Source: DATLFQ01 sp035540915 | Lineage (GTDB): Bacteria > Actinomycetota > Acidimicrobiia > Acidimicrobiales > GCA-2861595 | Direction of reading: 5' to 3' | DNA length: 45,666 nucleotides | Assembly (NCBI GenBank): GCA_035540915.1 | Contig: DATLFQ010000041.1 | Span: 1 to 45,666, forward strand | Part shown: piece by piece, positions 26,257 to 34,645 of the stretch | Layout: each line of letters starts with the position of its first letter | Position numbering within the stretch: position 1 is the stretch's first letter | The notes under the pieces: model-generated | Told to the model about the DNA's origin: nothing | Seen by the model: only the letters and a program-made list of their open reading frames with translations | Database searches by the model: none | Made by a program: the position numbers and the translations under genes

Positions 26257-26653
26257 CAGACGCGCCGCCGCTTCTTGGGGCGGCAGCCGTTGTGCGGTAC
26301 CGGGGTGACGTCCTTGATGCCCGAGACCTCCAGGCCGGTGTTCTGCAGGGACCGGATGGCCGTCTCCCGGCCCGAGCCCGGGCCCTTCACGAGGACGTCG
26401 ACCCGGCGCATGCCGTGCTCCATGGCCCGCCGGGCGCAGGCCTCGGCGGCCAGCTGGGCAGCGAAGGGCGTGGACTTGCGGGACCCCTTGAAGCCGACGT
26501 TGCCGGCCGACGCCCAGGCGATGACGTTGCCCTCCATGTCGGAGATGGACACGATCGTGTTGTTGAACGAGCTCTTGATGTGGGCCACACCGATCGTGAC
26601 GTTCTTGCGCTCTTTGCGGCGGGGCCGCCGTCCTCCGGGCTTGGGCTTGGCCA

Positions 26654-26654
<1 letters not shown>
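26256..26654 (-). CDS. rpsK: 30S ribosomal protein uS11
   Basis: 132 residues: NVTIGVAHIKSSFNNTIVSI, DMEGNVIAWASAGNVGFKGS, KSTPFAAQLAAEACA and the basic end HNGCRPKKRRRV. The ATG at 26654 overlaps the rpsM stop (TAATG). A larger frame starting further upstream is a shadow of rpsM. Confidence 0.97.
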
Positions 26655-27031
<377 letters not shown>

Positions 27032-27052
27032 GGTCTGTCGTTCCTCCCTGTC

Positions 27053-27166
27053 CTAGCCCTGCCGCTGCTTGTGGCGGGGGTTGGTGCAGATGACCATGAC
27101 GCGCCCGTGCCGGCGGATCACCTTGCACTTCTCACACATCGTCTTGACGCTGGGCCGGACCTTCAC
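27053..27166 (-). CDS. rpmJ: 50S ribosomal protein bL36 (zinc-binding form)
   Basis: 37 residues from GTG 27166: KVRPSVKTMCEKCKVIRRHG, then RVMVICTNPRHKQRQG. Cys11, Cys14, Cys27 and His32 give the C+ zinc ribbon. 14 nt after infA. The longer frame in which it is embedded has no similarity upstream of the GTG. Confidence 0.95.
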   Translation of the reverse strand: MKVRPSVKTMCEKCKVIRRHGRVMVICTNPRHKQRQG

Positions 27167-27180
27167 TGGCGAACCTTCGC

Positions 27181-27417
27181 TTACTTGTACCGGTAGGTGA
27201 TGCGACCCCGGCTGAGGTCGTAGGGCGTGATCTCGACCTGCACCCGGTCCCCGGGCAGGATGCGGATACGGTGCATGCGCATCTTCCCGGAGCTGTGGGC
27301 CAGGACCTCGTGCTTGGGGCCGCGATCGTTGTCCAACTCGACGCGGAACACTGCGTTCGGGAGCGACTCGACGACGGTCCCCTCGAGGAGGATCGCATCT
27401 TCCTTGGGTTTGGGCAG
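27181..27417 (-). CDS. infA: Translation initiation factor IF-1, apparent CTG start
   Basis: 78-residue OB-fold protein that binds the 30S A site: PKPKEDAILLEGTVVESLPN, AVFRVELDN, then SGKMRMHRIRILPGDRVQVE and PYDLSRGRITYRYK. The homologous N-terminus begins at a CTG (complement of 27415-27417) preceded by AGGAG with 5 nt spacing; the next residues PKPKEDAI match other IF-1 proteins. There is no in-frame ATG, GTG or TTG at or near this position, so CTG is the most likely initiator. IF-1 here also has a short insertion (DNDRGPKHEV) relative to the usual DNGHKV. First gene of the alpha cluster, with a -10-like element about 80 nt upstream. Confidence 0.9.
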   Translation of the reverse strand: MPKPKEDAILLEGTVVESLPNAVFRVELDNDRGPKHEVLAHSSGKMRMHRIRILPGDRVQVEITPYDLSRGRITYRYK

Positions 27418-27465
27418 GTGGACTCCTGGCTGGCGAAAACGCTGATGCTGAGGCCGCGCACTTCT

Positions 27466-27500
27466 CGCGCCAAGGCGCGCTGGGCCGACGAAAGATCCTA
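27466..27500 (-). promoter_or_regulatory. infA promoter and leader hairpin
   Basis: TAGGAT (complement of 27495-27500) fits a TANNNT -10, with a weak TTTCGC -35-like element 17 nt upstream. Inside the resulting leader of about 70 nt, CGCGC-CUUG-GCGCG (complement of 27466-27479) forms a short stem with the stable CUUG tetraloop. The block shares the 131-nt divergent gap with tlyA. Confidence 0.4.
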
Positions 27501-27548
27501 GCGCGCCGGCGCCAGCAGCGAAACCCGCAGCCGGGAAGACTCGGGGGC

Positions 27549-28283
27549 GTGCCGCCCCGACCGCCCCGACCACTCCGGCGCCGCCTGGCCGACGAGCTGG
27601 CCCGCCGCCGGCCGGAGCTGGACGACGCGGCCGGCGCCGTCGCCGCCGGGCGGGTCATGGTCGACGGCCGCTTCGTCGACAACCCGGCCGCCCTGGTCCG
27701 CCGCGACGCCGCCATCGTGGTCCGGGACCCCGACGCCCCGCTTCGCGGCGAGGCCAAGCTCGCCGCCGCGCTGGCCCGCTTCGAGGTCACCGTGGGTGGC
27801 CGGGTGGCGCTGGACGCCGGCGCAGCGGCCGGCGGGTTCACCCGGGTGCTGCTGGCCGCCGGCGCCCGGCTCGTCTACGCGGTGGACGCCGGTCACGGCC
27901 AGCTGCTCGGCTCCCTGCACCAGCATCCCCGGGTCGTCAACCTGGAGGGCACCAACCTCGGCCAGTTGAGCACCGCGCTCGTCCCCGATCCGGTCGAGGT
28001 GGTGACCCTCGACCTGTCCTACCTGGCGTTGGCCGAAGCGGTCGGCCAGTTGGGCGACCGCGTGGCGGTGGCACCGGGCGCCGACCTGGTGGCGCTGGTC
28101 AAGCCCATGTTCGAGCTGCGCCTGCCGGCGCCGCCGACCGATCCGGCCGCGGTCGCGGAAGCGGTGCGCCGTGCCGCCGCCGGCGTGGCAGCAGCTGGCT
28201 GGGCGGTGCGGGCGACGATGCCGTCACCGGTGCCCGGTCGGCGGGGCGCCGTCGAAGCGCTGCTCCACGCCCGGCGGGGATGA
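27549..28283 (+). CDS. tlyA: TlyA-family rRNA 2'-O-methyltransferase
   Basis: 244 residues: an N-terminal S4-like RNA-binding domain (RRLADELARRRPELDDA, AAGRVMVDGRFVDNPA) and a FtsJ-type SAM methyltransferase. Likely catalytic residues are Lys70 in LRGEAKLAAAL, the Asp in VVTLDLSYLAL and the Lys in ALVKPMFELRL. The SAM loop reads DAGAAAGGFTRVLL instead of the common DVGASTGGFTDVLL. TlyA methylates 16S C1409 and/or 23S C1920 and determines capreomycin sensitivity in mycobacteria; haemolysin naming is historical. It starts with GTG 27549 without a clear ribosome-binding site. It is on the plus strand between map and infA, an uncommon site. Confidence 0.85.
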   Translation: MPPRPPRPLRRRLADELARRRPELDDAAGAVAAGRVMVDGRFVDNPAALVRRDAAIVVRDPDAPLRGEAKLAAALARFEVTVGGRVALDAGAAAGGFTRVLLAAGARLVYAVDAGHGQLLGSLHQHPRVVNLEGTNLGQLSTALVPDPVEVVTLDLSYLALAEAVGQLGDRVAVAPGADLVALVKPMFELRLPAPPTDPAAVAEAVRRAAAGVAAAGWAVRATMPSPVPGRRGAVEALLHARRG

Positions 28284-28409
28284 GACCGACGAACCGCGTG
28301 GGGCGATGGGCGCGGTCTCCGGTCGACGGGCGCCTGACGCAACAGGCGAGCTTCGACGCTGACCTCGTCCGCCCCCGAATGGGTCGGTGCCCCGGCGGCC
28401 TGCGCCCCT

Positions 28410-28431
28410 ACCGGTCGTACTCCCGACCGGT
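28410..28431. terminator. Inverted repeat between convergent tlyA and map
   Basis: ACCGGTCG-TACTCC-CGACCGGT is a perfect 8-bp stem with a 6-nt loop, in the 185-nt gap where tlyA (ends 28283) and map (ends 28469) converge. It lacks a T-run on either side, so it could be a bidirectional U-less terminator. Nothing else was recognised in this gap. Confidence 0.4.
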
Positions 28432-28468
28432 CCGACAGGAGCGTGCCGACGGACGTTCGCCACCGGCA

Positions 28469-29209
28469 CTACGGCAGGGTCAGCACCTCGGGGCCGTTGT
28501 CGGTGATGGCGATGGTGTGCTCGGCGTGGGCGGAGAGGCTGCCGTCGGCGGTCACGACGCTCCAGCCGTCGTCGAGGACCCGGGTGCCGGCGCCGCCCAG
28601 GTTGATCATCGGCTCGACGGCGAAGACCATGCCCGGCCGCAGCTTGGGGCCCTTGCCACCCGGGCCGTAGTTGGGCACTTGGGGCTCCTCGTGCATGGCG
28701 GTGCCGATGGCGTGGCCGACGTACTCGCGCACCACCGAGTATCCGGCCGCCTCGGCGACGGCCTGGACGGCGGCGCCGATGTCGGTCAGGCGGTTGCCGT
28801 CCACCATCTGCCCGATGCCGGCCCACAGGCTCTGCTCGGTGACCTCGATGAGCCGGAGGGCCTCGGGATCGACGTCGCCGACCGGCATGGTGAACGCGGC
28901 GTCGCCGTGGTAACCCTCGATGATGGCGCCGCAGTCGATGGAGACGATGTCGCCGTCCCGCAGCACGTAGCTCCCGGGTATCCCGTGGACGATCATGTCG
29001 TTGGGCGAGGTGCAGATCACCGCCGGGAAGCCGTGGTAGTTCAAGAAGTTGGACCGGGCGTTACGCCGCTCCAGCACCTCGCGGGCCACCCGGTCGAGCT
29101 GCGCAGTGGTGACGCCGGGCCGGGCTGCCTGGCGGGTGCGCTCGTGCATCTCGGCCACCACCCGGCCGGCCCGCCGCATCTTGGCGATCTCCTCGCCGCT
29201 GCGCCGCAT
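28469..29209 (-). CDS. map: Type I methionine aminopeptidase
   Basis: 246 residues removing N-terminal Met. Metal ligands are Asp92 (SIDCGA), Asp103 (GYHGDAAFT), His166 (GHAIGTAMHEEPQVPNYG), Glu199 (VFAVEPMI) and Glu230 (HAEHTIAIT). ATG 29209 lies 11 nt after the adk stop; secY-adk-map is the standard order. Last gene on its strand before the tlyA interruption. Confidence 0.96.
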   Translation of the reverse strand: MRRSGEEIAKMRRAGRVVAEMHERTRQAARPGVTTAQLDRVAREVLERRNARSNFLNYHGFPAVICTSPNDMIVHGIPGSYVLRDGDIVSIDCGAIIEGYHGDAAFTMPVGDVDPEALRLIEVTEQSLWAGIGQMVDGNRLTDIGAAVQAVAEAAGYSVVREYVGHAIGTAMHEEPQVPNYGPGGKGPKLRPGMVFAVEPMINLGGAGTRVLDDGWSVVTADGSLSAHAEHTIAITDNGPEVLTLP

Positions 29210-29220
29210 CCCGCGCCGCC

Positions 29221-29889
29221 TCAGCCCCGGCGGGCGCCGAGGCGGCCGTCGATGGCGCGCACCAACCGCGCCGTCACCGTGTCGAGCGATCCGGCCCCGT
29301 CCACGACCACCAGCTTGTCCCGCTCCAGGTACCAGGCGACCAGCGGGGCGGTCTCCCGCTCGTACAGCTCCAGCCGGCGCCAGATGGCCGCTTCGGTGTC
29401 GTCCTCACGCTGGACCACCCGACCGCCGCACACGTCGCAGGTCCAGTCGACGGCCGGCGGCTGCTCCAGGCTGTAGACCGCCGCGCAGCTTTCGCAGACC
29501 CGCCGCTTGGAGAGCCGGGCCAGCACCACGTCGGTGTCCACCTCGAGATCGAGGCAGAGGTCCAGCTCCTCGGGAGCCAGCAATTCGGCCAGCCCCTCGG
29601 CCTGGGCCGCCGTGCGCGGGAAGCCGTCCAGGATGAAGCCCCTGGTGGCGTCGGGGCCGGAGAGGCGCTGGGCCACGACGTCGATCACGAGGTCGTCGGG
29701 AATGAGCTCACCGGCCCGCATGAACTTGGCCAGCCGCTCGGCCAGGTCGGTGCCGGACTTCTGGACGGCACGGAACATGTCCCCCGTGGAGATGTGCGGG
29801 ACCTGGTAGTGGGCGGCCAGCCGTACGCACTGGGTACCTTTCCCGGCCCCTTGCTTGCCCAGGATGACGAGCCGGACGCCGGGCCGCAC
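29221..29889 (-). CDS. adk: Adenylate kinase
   Basis: 222 residues. P-loop GKQGAGKGTQ (11-20; usually GPPGAGKGTQ), STGDMFRAV, and FILDGFPRT. A long LID with Cys132, Cys135, Cys151 and Cys154 (CESC...CDVC) indicates a structural zinc. Interconverts ATP+AMP and 2 ADP. The start GTG 29889 has no evident Shine-Dalgarno; a few residues at the N-terminus are uncertain. 32 nt after secY. Confidence 0.95.
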   Translation of the reverse strand: MRPGVRLVILGKQGAGKGTQCVRLAAHYQVPHISTGDMFRAVQKSGTDLAERLAKFMRAGELIPDDLVIDVVAQRLSGPDATRGFILDGFPRTAAQAEGLAELLAPEELDLCLDLEVDTDVVLARLSKRRVCESCAAVYSLEQPPAVDWTCDVCGGRVVQREDDTEAAIWRRLELYERETAPLVAWYLERDKLVVVDGAGSLDTVTARLVRAIDGRLGARRG

Positions 29890-29921
29890 CGGTCAATGAC
29901 CCGTGCCGGGGCGGCGAGGCA

Positions 29922-31214
29922 TCACTTCAAGAAGCCCTCGTAGTTCCGCATCATCAACTGGCTGTCGATCTGCTTCATCGTCTCCAGCGCCACGCCCACG
30001 GCGATGAGCAGGGTGGTGCCGGCGAACGCGAAGCTGTCGATGTTCCACACCGCCAGCAGGATGGAGGGCAGGAGGGCGACGAATGCCAGGAACAGCGACC
30101 CGGGGAGGGTGATCCGGTTCAGGATGGCCGCCAGGTGGCGCTCGGTCGGCAGCCCTGGCCGGATGCCGGGGATGTAGCCGCCCTGCTTGCGGATGATGTC
30201 GGCCTGCTGGTGGGGGTCGAACGCGATGGCCGTGTAGAAGTAGGCGAACATCACGATCAGCAAGCCGTACAGCACGATGTAGGTGAGGCTGGTCGGCTCG
30301 ATGAGGTTGTTGTCGATGAAGCTGCGGACCCCGTTCCACGGCACCACGTTCGACAGTAGGACCGGGAAGTACAGCACCGAGCTGGCGAAGATGATCGGGA
30401 TGATGCCCGACTGGTTGACCTTCAGCGGGATGTAGTTGCTCTGGCCGCCGAACTGGCGCCGCCCCACCACTCGCTTGGCGAACTGCACCGGGATGCGGCG
30501 CTGTCCCTGCTCGATGAACACGATGGCGACGAGGATGGCCAGGGTGAGGACCATCAGCACCGCGAACTTGCCGTTGCCGCCCTCCGCCCGGACAGCAGCA
30601 CCGGCCGCCGGCAGGCCGGACACCACGCTCGCGAAGATGAGGATGGACATGCCCTGGCCGATGCCCCGGGCGGTGATCAGCTCGCCCAGCCACATGACGA
30701 AGGCGGTCCCTGCCGTCATGGACAGCACGATGAGCAGCACGCGGGGCGCGTTGAAGCTGGGGATCAAATCGATGTCCCCGCTGATGCCGAGGCTGCTGGC
30801 GTTGTTGTGGAACACGAAGGCCAGGCCGGTCGACTGCATGATGGCCAGGGCCACCGTGAGGTAGCGGGTGGTCTGGGTGATCTTGCGCTGCCCGGTCGGG
30901 CCCTCCTTGCGCCACTGCTCCAGCTTGGGGATCACCACGCCCAGCAGCTGGACGATGATCGAGCTGGTGATGTAGGGCATGATGCCCAGCCCGAAGACGG
31001 CGAAGCGGGTGAGCGCGCCGCCCGAGAAGAGGCTGAGGAACCCGAGCACGCCACCTTCCCGGGCGCTGTCCTCGAGCCGCTGCACGGCGGCGAAGTCGAT
31101 GCCCGGCACCGGGATGTGGGCGCCGAAGCGGTACAGGGCGATGATCAGCAGGGTGAACAGGATCTTGTTCCGGAGGTCCGGAACCTTGAACATGTTCTTG
31201 AGGTTTCCCAGCAT
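29922..31214 (-). CDS. secY: Preprotein translocase subunit SecY
   Basis: 430 residues with ten hydrophobic segments. Recognisable parts are FTLLIIALYRFGAHIPVPGI (TM1), the plug region, FGLGIMPYITSSIIVQLL (TM2), KNTEAL-like loop QWRKEGPTGQRKITQTTRYL and VNQSGIIPIIFASSVL (TM7). Forms the membrane channel with SecE and SecG. ATG 31214 is 33 nt after rplO, the usual spc cluster position. Confidence 0.97.
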   Translation of the reverse strand: MLGNLKNMFKVPDLRNKILFTLLIIALYRFGAHIPVPGIDFAAVQRLEDSAREGGVLGFLSLFSGGALTRFAVFGLGIMPYITSSIIVQLLGVVIPKLEQWRKEGPTGQRKITQTTRYLTVALAIMQSTGLAFVFHNNASSLGISGDIDLIPSFNAPRVLLIVLSMTAGTAFVMWLGELITARGIGQGMSILIFASVVSGLPAAGAAVRAEGGNGKFAVLMVLTLAILVAIVFIEQGQRRIPVQFAKRVVGRRQFGGQSNYIPLKVNQSGIIPIIFASSVLYFPVLLSNVVPWNGVRSFIDNNLIEPTSLTYIVLYGLLIVMFAYFYTAIAFDPHQQADIIRKQGGYIPGIRPGLPTERHLAAILNRITLPGSLFLAFVALLPSILLAVWNIDSFAFAGTTLLIAVGVALETMKQIDSQLMMRNYEGFLK

Positions 31215-31247
31215 GGGGTGGAGCTCCTGCGCGTCCGGTCGGGGTGC

Positions 31248-31736
31248 TCAGCGATTGGTGAGCGCGTTGCCCTTGGCGGGTGGGCGGCCGTGGCCGAAGG
31301 GGGGTGGGATGAGTTCCACGCTACCGCCGGCCGCCGTGATGGCGGCCTCCGCCGACCGGGAGACGGCATGGGTCCGGACCTGCAGCGGGCGGTCGACCTC
31401 ACCCCGGCCCAGCACCTTCACGAGGCCGTGCTTGTGGACCAGCCCGCGGGCCCGCAGCGTCTCGGGGGTCACCTCGTCGCCCGGGAAGTCGGCCAGCGTG
31501 TCCAGGTTGACCACGGCGTACTCGACTCGGAACGGGTTCTTGAAGCCCTTCAGCTTCGGGATGCGCTGCTTGAGCGGCAGCTGGCCGCCCTCGAAGCCCG
31601 GCTTGATCGAGCCGCGCGCCGCCTGGCCTTTGGTGCCGCGCCCGGCCGTCTTGCCGCCCTTGCCGGCGATGCCGCGGCCCACGCGGCGACGGCTGCGGGT
31701 GGAGCCGGGGGCCGGCTTGAGGTCGTGGAGCTTCAT
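31248..31736 (-). CDS. rplO: 50S ribosomal protein uL15
   Basis: 162 residues: MKLHDLKPAPGSTRSRRRVG, RGIAGKGGKTAGRGTKGQAA and GFEGGQLPLKQRIPKLKGF. The C-terminal domain includes VKVLGRGEVDRPLQVRTHAV and SAEAAITAAGG. ATG 31736 overlaps the rpmD stop (ATGA). The upstream extension of the frame is within rpmD/rpsE. Confidence 0.97.
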   Translation of the reverse strand: MKLHDLKPAPGSTRSRRRVGRGIAGKGGKTAGRGTKGQAARGSIKPGFEGGQLPLKQRIPKLKGFKNPFRVEYAVVNLDTLADFPGDEVTPETLRARGLVHKHGLVKVLGRGEVDRPLQVRTHAVSRSAEAAITAAGGSVELIPPPFGHGRPPAKGNALTNR

Positions 31737-31945
31737 GCGTCGCCTCCTTCGGACGCCGACGCCGGCGTCTCCTCCACCGTGACCAGGTGGGGCACGCGGG
31801 CGATCATGCCGCGGATCTCCGGCCGGTCGGGGAGGGTGTTGACCTTGCCGATGCGGCCCAGGCCCAGCGCCCGCAGCGTGCCGCGGTGCTTGGGCTTGGT
31901 GCCGATGCCCGAGCGGGTCTGGGTGACCCGCAGGCTGCCGGGCAC
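31733..31945 (-). CDS. rpmD: 50S ribosomal protein uL30
   Basis: 70 residues: LRVTQTRSGIGTKPKHRGTL, RALGLGRIGKVNTLPD and IRGMIARVPHLVTVEE, slightly longer than the usual 60 because of an acidic tail. GTG 31945 directly follows the rpsE stop (TAG-GTG). Overlaps rplO by 4 nt. Confidence 0.95.
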   Translation of the reverse strand: MPGSLRVTQTRSGIGTKPKHRGTLRALGLGRIGKVNTLPDRPEIRGMIARVPHLVTVEETPASASEGGDA

Positions 31946-32497
31946 CTAGGCCACTTCCTGGGGCACGTGCGGGCCGCGATGGGTGGCCCGCCAGGCGGTC
32001 AGGACGCCGGCCGGCGTGACCTCTTCGGCCGACTTGCCGCGGAGCCGGGCCACGTCGTCGGGCGACTTCAGCGCCTTCAGGCCGGCGATGGTGGCGTGGG
32101 CCACGTTGACGGCGTTGGACGAGCCCAGCGACTTGGCCAGCACGTCGTGGATTCCGGCGGCCTCCAGGATGATGCGCGCGGCGCCCCCGGCGATGACGCC
32201 GGTGCCCGGGGCGGCCGGCTTGAGCAGCACCCGGCCGGCACCGGCCTCGCCGATCACCGGATGCACGATGGTGGAGCCGGCCAGGGGGACGGTGAAGACG
32301 TTCTTGCGGGCGTCGTCGGCCGCCTTCTGCATGGCCAGCGCCACTTCCTTGGCCTTGCCGTAGCCGAGGCCGACCTTGCCCGAGCCGTCGCCCACCACCA
32401 TCAGCGCGGCGAACGAGAAGCGCCGCCCACCCTTGACCACCTTGGCCACCCGGTTGGGGCGCCCGATGGGCCGCTCTTCGAACTGGTTGTCTGCCAT
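31946..32497 (-). CDS. rpsE: 30S ribosomal protein uS5
   Basis: 183 residues: VAKVVKGGRRFSFAALMVVG, GKVGLGYGKAKEVALAMQKA, the fidelity loop region, and GSSNAVNVAHATIAGLKALK. Located at the mRNA entry and involved in decoding accuracy. A C-terminal tail ending GPHVPQEVA. 20 nt after rplR. Confidence 0.97.
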   Translation of the reverse strand: MADNQFEERPIGRPNRVAKVVKGGRRFSFAALMVVGDGSGKVGLGYGKAKEVALAMQKAADDARKNVFTVPLAGSTIVHPVIGEAGAGRVLLKPAAPGTGVIAGGAARIILEAAGIHDVLAKSLGSSNAVNVAHATIAGLKALKSPDDVARLRGKSAEEVTPAGVLTAWRATHRGPHVPQEVA

Positions 32498-32517
32498 GGT
32501 CTCCTGTGCTCCTCGGC

Positions 32518-32880
32518 TCAGAACTCGAGGCCGGCCTGGCGGGCGGCATCAGCCACCGCTGCCACCCGCCCGTGGTAGGCGAAGCCGCCCCGGTCGAACA
32601 CCACCGCCGTCACTCCGGCCGCCCGGGCCCGCTCGGCCACCAGCCGCCCGACGGCCGCGGCCGCCTCGGCGTTGCCGGTGGCACCCGCCCGCAGGTCCGG
32701 CTCGACGGTGGACGCGGCCGCCAGCGTGCGACCGCTGGCGTCGTCGATGACCTGGGCCACCATGTGCCGGTTCGAGCGGAACACGGCCAGGCGCGGCCGG
32801 GCCGCGGTGCCGGCCACCTTGCGGCGCACCCGGCGGTGCCGGCGCTTGCGCAGGACGTGGACTCTGCCCGGCGTCGTCAC
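32518..32880 (-). CDS. rplR: 50S ribosomal protein uL18
   Basis: 120 residues: RRHRRVRRKVAGTAARPRLA, VFRSNRHMVAQVIDDASGRT, and AVGRLVAERARAAGVTAVVF, DRGGFAYHGRVAAVADAAR. Binds 5S rRNA. GTG start at 32880, 10 nt after rplF. Confidence 0.97.
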   Translation of the reverse strand: MTTPGRVHVLRKRRHRRVRRKVAGTAARPRLAVFRSNRHMVAQVIDDASGRTLAAASTVEPDLRAGATGNAEAAAAVGRLVAERARAAGVTAVVFDRGGFAYHGRVAAVADAARQAGLEF

Positions 32881-32890
32881 TGTTCGGTCC

Positions 32891-33430
32891 TCACTTCGCC
32901 GCCTTCCCGGCCTTGCGGAGGACCCGCTCGCCCGCGTAGCGCACGCCCTTGCCCTTGTACGGCTCGGGCTTGCGGATCTTGCGGATGTTGGCGGCCACCT
33001 GGCCCACCAGCTCCTTGTCGATGCCCCGGACGGTGATCCGGGTCGGCACGGGCACCTCGAAGTCGATGCCGGGGGGCGCGTCGAACGGCACGCCGTGGCT
33101 GAACCCGAGGGCCAGGTCGATGCGGCCGGGGCCCGAGGCCGTGGCCCGGTAGCCGACGCCGTGGATCTCGAGCTCCTTCGAGAACCCGGTCGTCACGCCC
33201 ACCACCATGTTGTGCACCAGCGACCGCGTCAGCCCGTGCAGGGCGCGGTTGTGGCGCTGGTCGTCGGGCCGCTCGACCAGCAGGGTGTCGCCTTCCTGCC
33301 GGACGGTGATGTCGCCGGGCAACTCCCGCGCCAGGGTGCCCTTGGGCCCGCGCACCGTCACCTGCCGGCCGTCGACGACCACGTCGACGCCCGCCGGCAC
33401 CGGGATGGGGGACCTACCGATTCTCGACAT
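32891..33430 (-). CDS. rplF: 50S ribosomal protein uL6
   Basis: 179 residues: SRIGRSPIPVPAGVDVVVDG, VRGPKGTLARELPGDI, VGVTTGFSKELEIHGVGYRA and the C-terminal signature PEPYKGKGVRYAGERVLRKA. Near the factor-binding site. ATG 33430, 12 nt after rpsH. Confidence 0.97.
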   Translation of the reverse strand: MSRIGRSPIPVPAGVDVVVDGRQVTVRGPKGTLARELPGDITVRQEGDTLLVERPDDQRHNRALHGLTRSLVHNMVVGVTTGFSKELEIHGVGYRATASGPGRIDLALGFSHGVPFDAPPGIDFEVPVPTRITVRGIDKELVGQVAANIRKIRKPEPYKGKGVRYAGERVLRKAGKAAK

Positions 33431-33442
33431 CGTCGCTCCAGC

Positions 33443-33847
33443 TCACCAGACGTAACAAAGGATCTCGCCGCCGACGCGGTTCTTGCGGGCCTCGCGGTCG
33501 GTCATGAGGCCCTGGCTCGTGGACAGCACGGCCACGCCCAGGCCGCCGAGCACCCGGGGCAGCTTGTCGGCCTTGGTGTACACCCGCAGGCCCGGCTTGG
33601 AGATGCGCCGGATCCCCGAGATGGTACGGGCCCGCTCGGGCGAGTACTTCATCCTGATCTCCAGCACCCGGCCCGGGCGGCCCGGGTCGTCCTGCGCCTC
33701 GAAGCCCTCGATGTAGCCCTCCCGCAGCAGGATGGCGGCGAGGGCCTCCTTCAACTTGGAGGACGGCATCTTCACGGTGTCGTGCATGGCGGTGTTGGCA
33801 TTGCGGACACGAGTCAGCATGTCGGCGATGGGGTCGGTCATGGTCAT
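33443..33847 (-). CDS. rpsH: 30S ribosomal protein uS8
   Basis: 134 residues: MTDPIADMLTRVRNANTAMH, MPSSKLKEALAAILLREGYI, ISKPGLRVYTKADKLPRVLG and the signature VLSTSQGLMTDREARKNRVG. Two ATGs (33847 and 33841) are possible; the first is used. 4 nt after rpsN. Confidence 0.97.
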   Translation of the reverse strand: MTMTDPIADMLTRVRNANTAMHDTVKMPSSKLKEALAAILLREGYIEGFEAQDDPGRPGRVLEIRMKYSPERARTISGIRRISKPGLRVYTKADKLPRVLGGLGVAVLSTSQGLMTDREARKNRVGGEILCYVW

Positions 33848-33851
33848 GGGG

Positions 33852-34037
33852 TCACCAGCTCGCCTTCGTCACGCCGGGCAGCTCGCCGGCGTGGGCCAGC
33901 TCGCGCAGGCAGATCCGGCACAGCCCGAACTTGCGGAAGACAGCCTTGGGCCGACCGCAGCGGCGGCAGCGCGTGTAGGCCCGCACCTTGTACTTGGGCT
34001 TGCGCTGCTGCTTCTCGACGAGCGCCTTCTTCGCCAC
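33852..34037 (-). CDS. rpsN: 30S ribosomal protein uS14 type Z
   Basis: 61 residues, the short zinc-binding form: MAKKALVEKQQRKPKYKVRA, YTRCRRCGRPKAVFRKFGLC, RICLRELAHAGELPGVTKAS. Four cysteines in CxxC-x12-CxxC. The start is GTG 34037, sharing one base with the rplE stop (TAGTG). A longer frame upstream is a shadow of rplE. Confidence 0.96.
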   Translation of the reverse strand: MAKKALVEKQQRKPKYKVRAYTRCRRCGRPKAVFRKFGLCRICLRELAHAGELPGVTKASW

Positions 34038-34645
34038 TACTGCGATCCTCCAGATGTCGTGTCTCGCTTGAAGGGGAAGCCGAACGCCTCGAGAAGGGCC
34101 TTGCCCTCGGCGTTGCTCCGGGCCGTGGTCACGACCGTGATGTCCATGCCGCGGGGGGCGTCGACCTTGTCGTAGTCGATCTCGGGGAAGATCAGCTGCT
34201 CGGTGACGCCGAAGGTGTAGTTGCCCCGCCCGTCGAAGGCGTCCGCCGGGAGGCCGCGGAAGTCGCGGATCCGGGGGATGGCCAGGCTGATCAGCCGGTC
34301 CAGGAACTCCCACATCCGGTCGCCCCGTAGGGTGACCTTGGCGCCGATGGGCACCCCCTCGCGCAGCTTGAAGCCGGCGATCGACTTCTTCGCCTTGGTC
34401 ACCAGCGGCTTCTGGCCGCAGATGATCGTGAGGTCCTTGACCGCCCCTTCCAGCAACGACGCCTGCTGGGTGGCCTTGCCGACCCCCATGTTGACGACGA
34501 CCTTCTCGAAGCGCGGCACCTGCATGACGTTGGCCAGGCCGAGCCGCTCCTGGAGCTGGGCCCGGATCTCGCCGTCGTAGCGCTGCTTCAGCCGCGGCCG
34601 CTGACGGGCGGGCTGCTCGGTGCTCGGCTGCTCGGTCACGGTCAC
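34037..34645 (-). CDS. rplE: 50S ribosomal protein uL5
   Basis: 202 residues: PRLKQRYDGEIRAQLQERLG, VMQVPRFEKVVVNMGVGKAT, GQKPLVTKAKKSIAGFKLRE and RIRDFRGLPADAFDGRGNYT. Binds 5S rRNA. GTG 34645 overlaps the rplX stop (GTGA). About 15 residues of Gln/Pro-rich leader precede the conserved domain; an in-frame GTG two codons on is also possible. Confidence 0.96.
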   Translation of the reverse strand: MTVTEQPSTEQPARQRPRLKQRYDGEIRAQLQERLGLANVMQVPRFEKVVVNMGVGKATQQASLLEGAVKDLTIICGQKPLVTKAKKSIAGFKLREGVPIGAKVTLRGDRMWEFLDRLISLAIPRIRDFRGLPADAFDGRGNYTFGVTEQLIFPEIDYDKVDAPRGMDITVVTTARSNAEGKALLEAFGFPFKRDTTSGGSQ

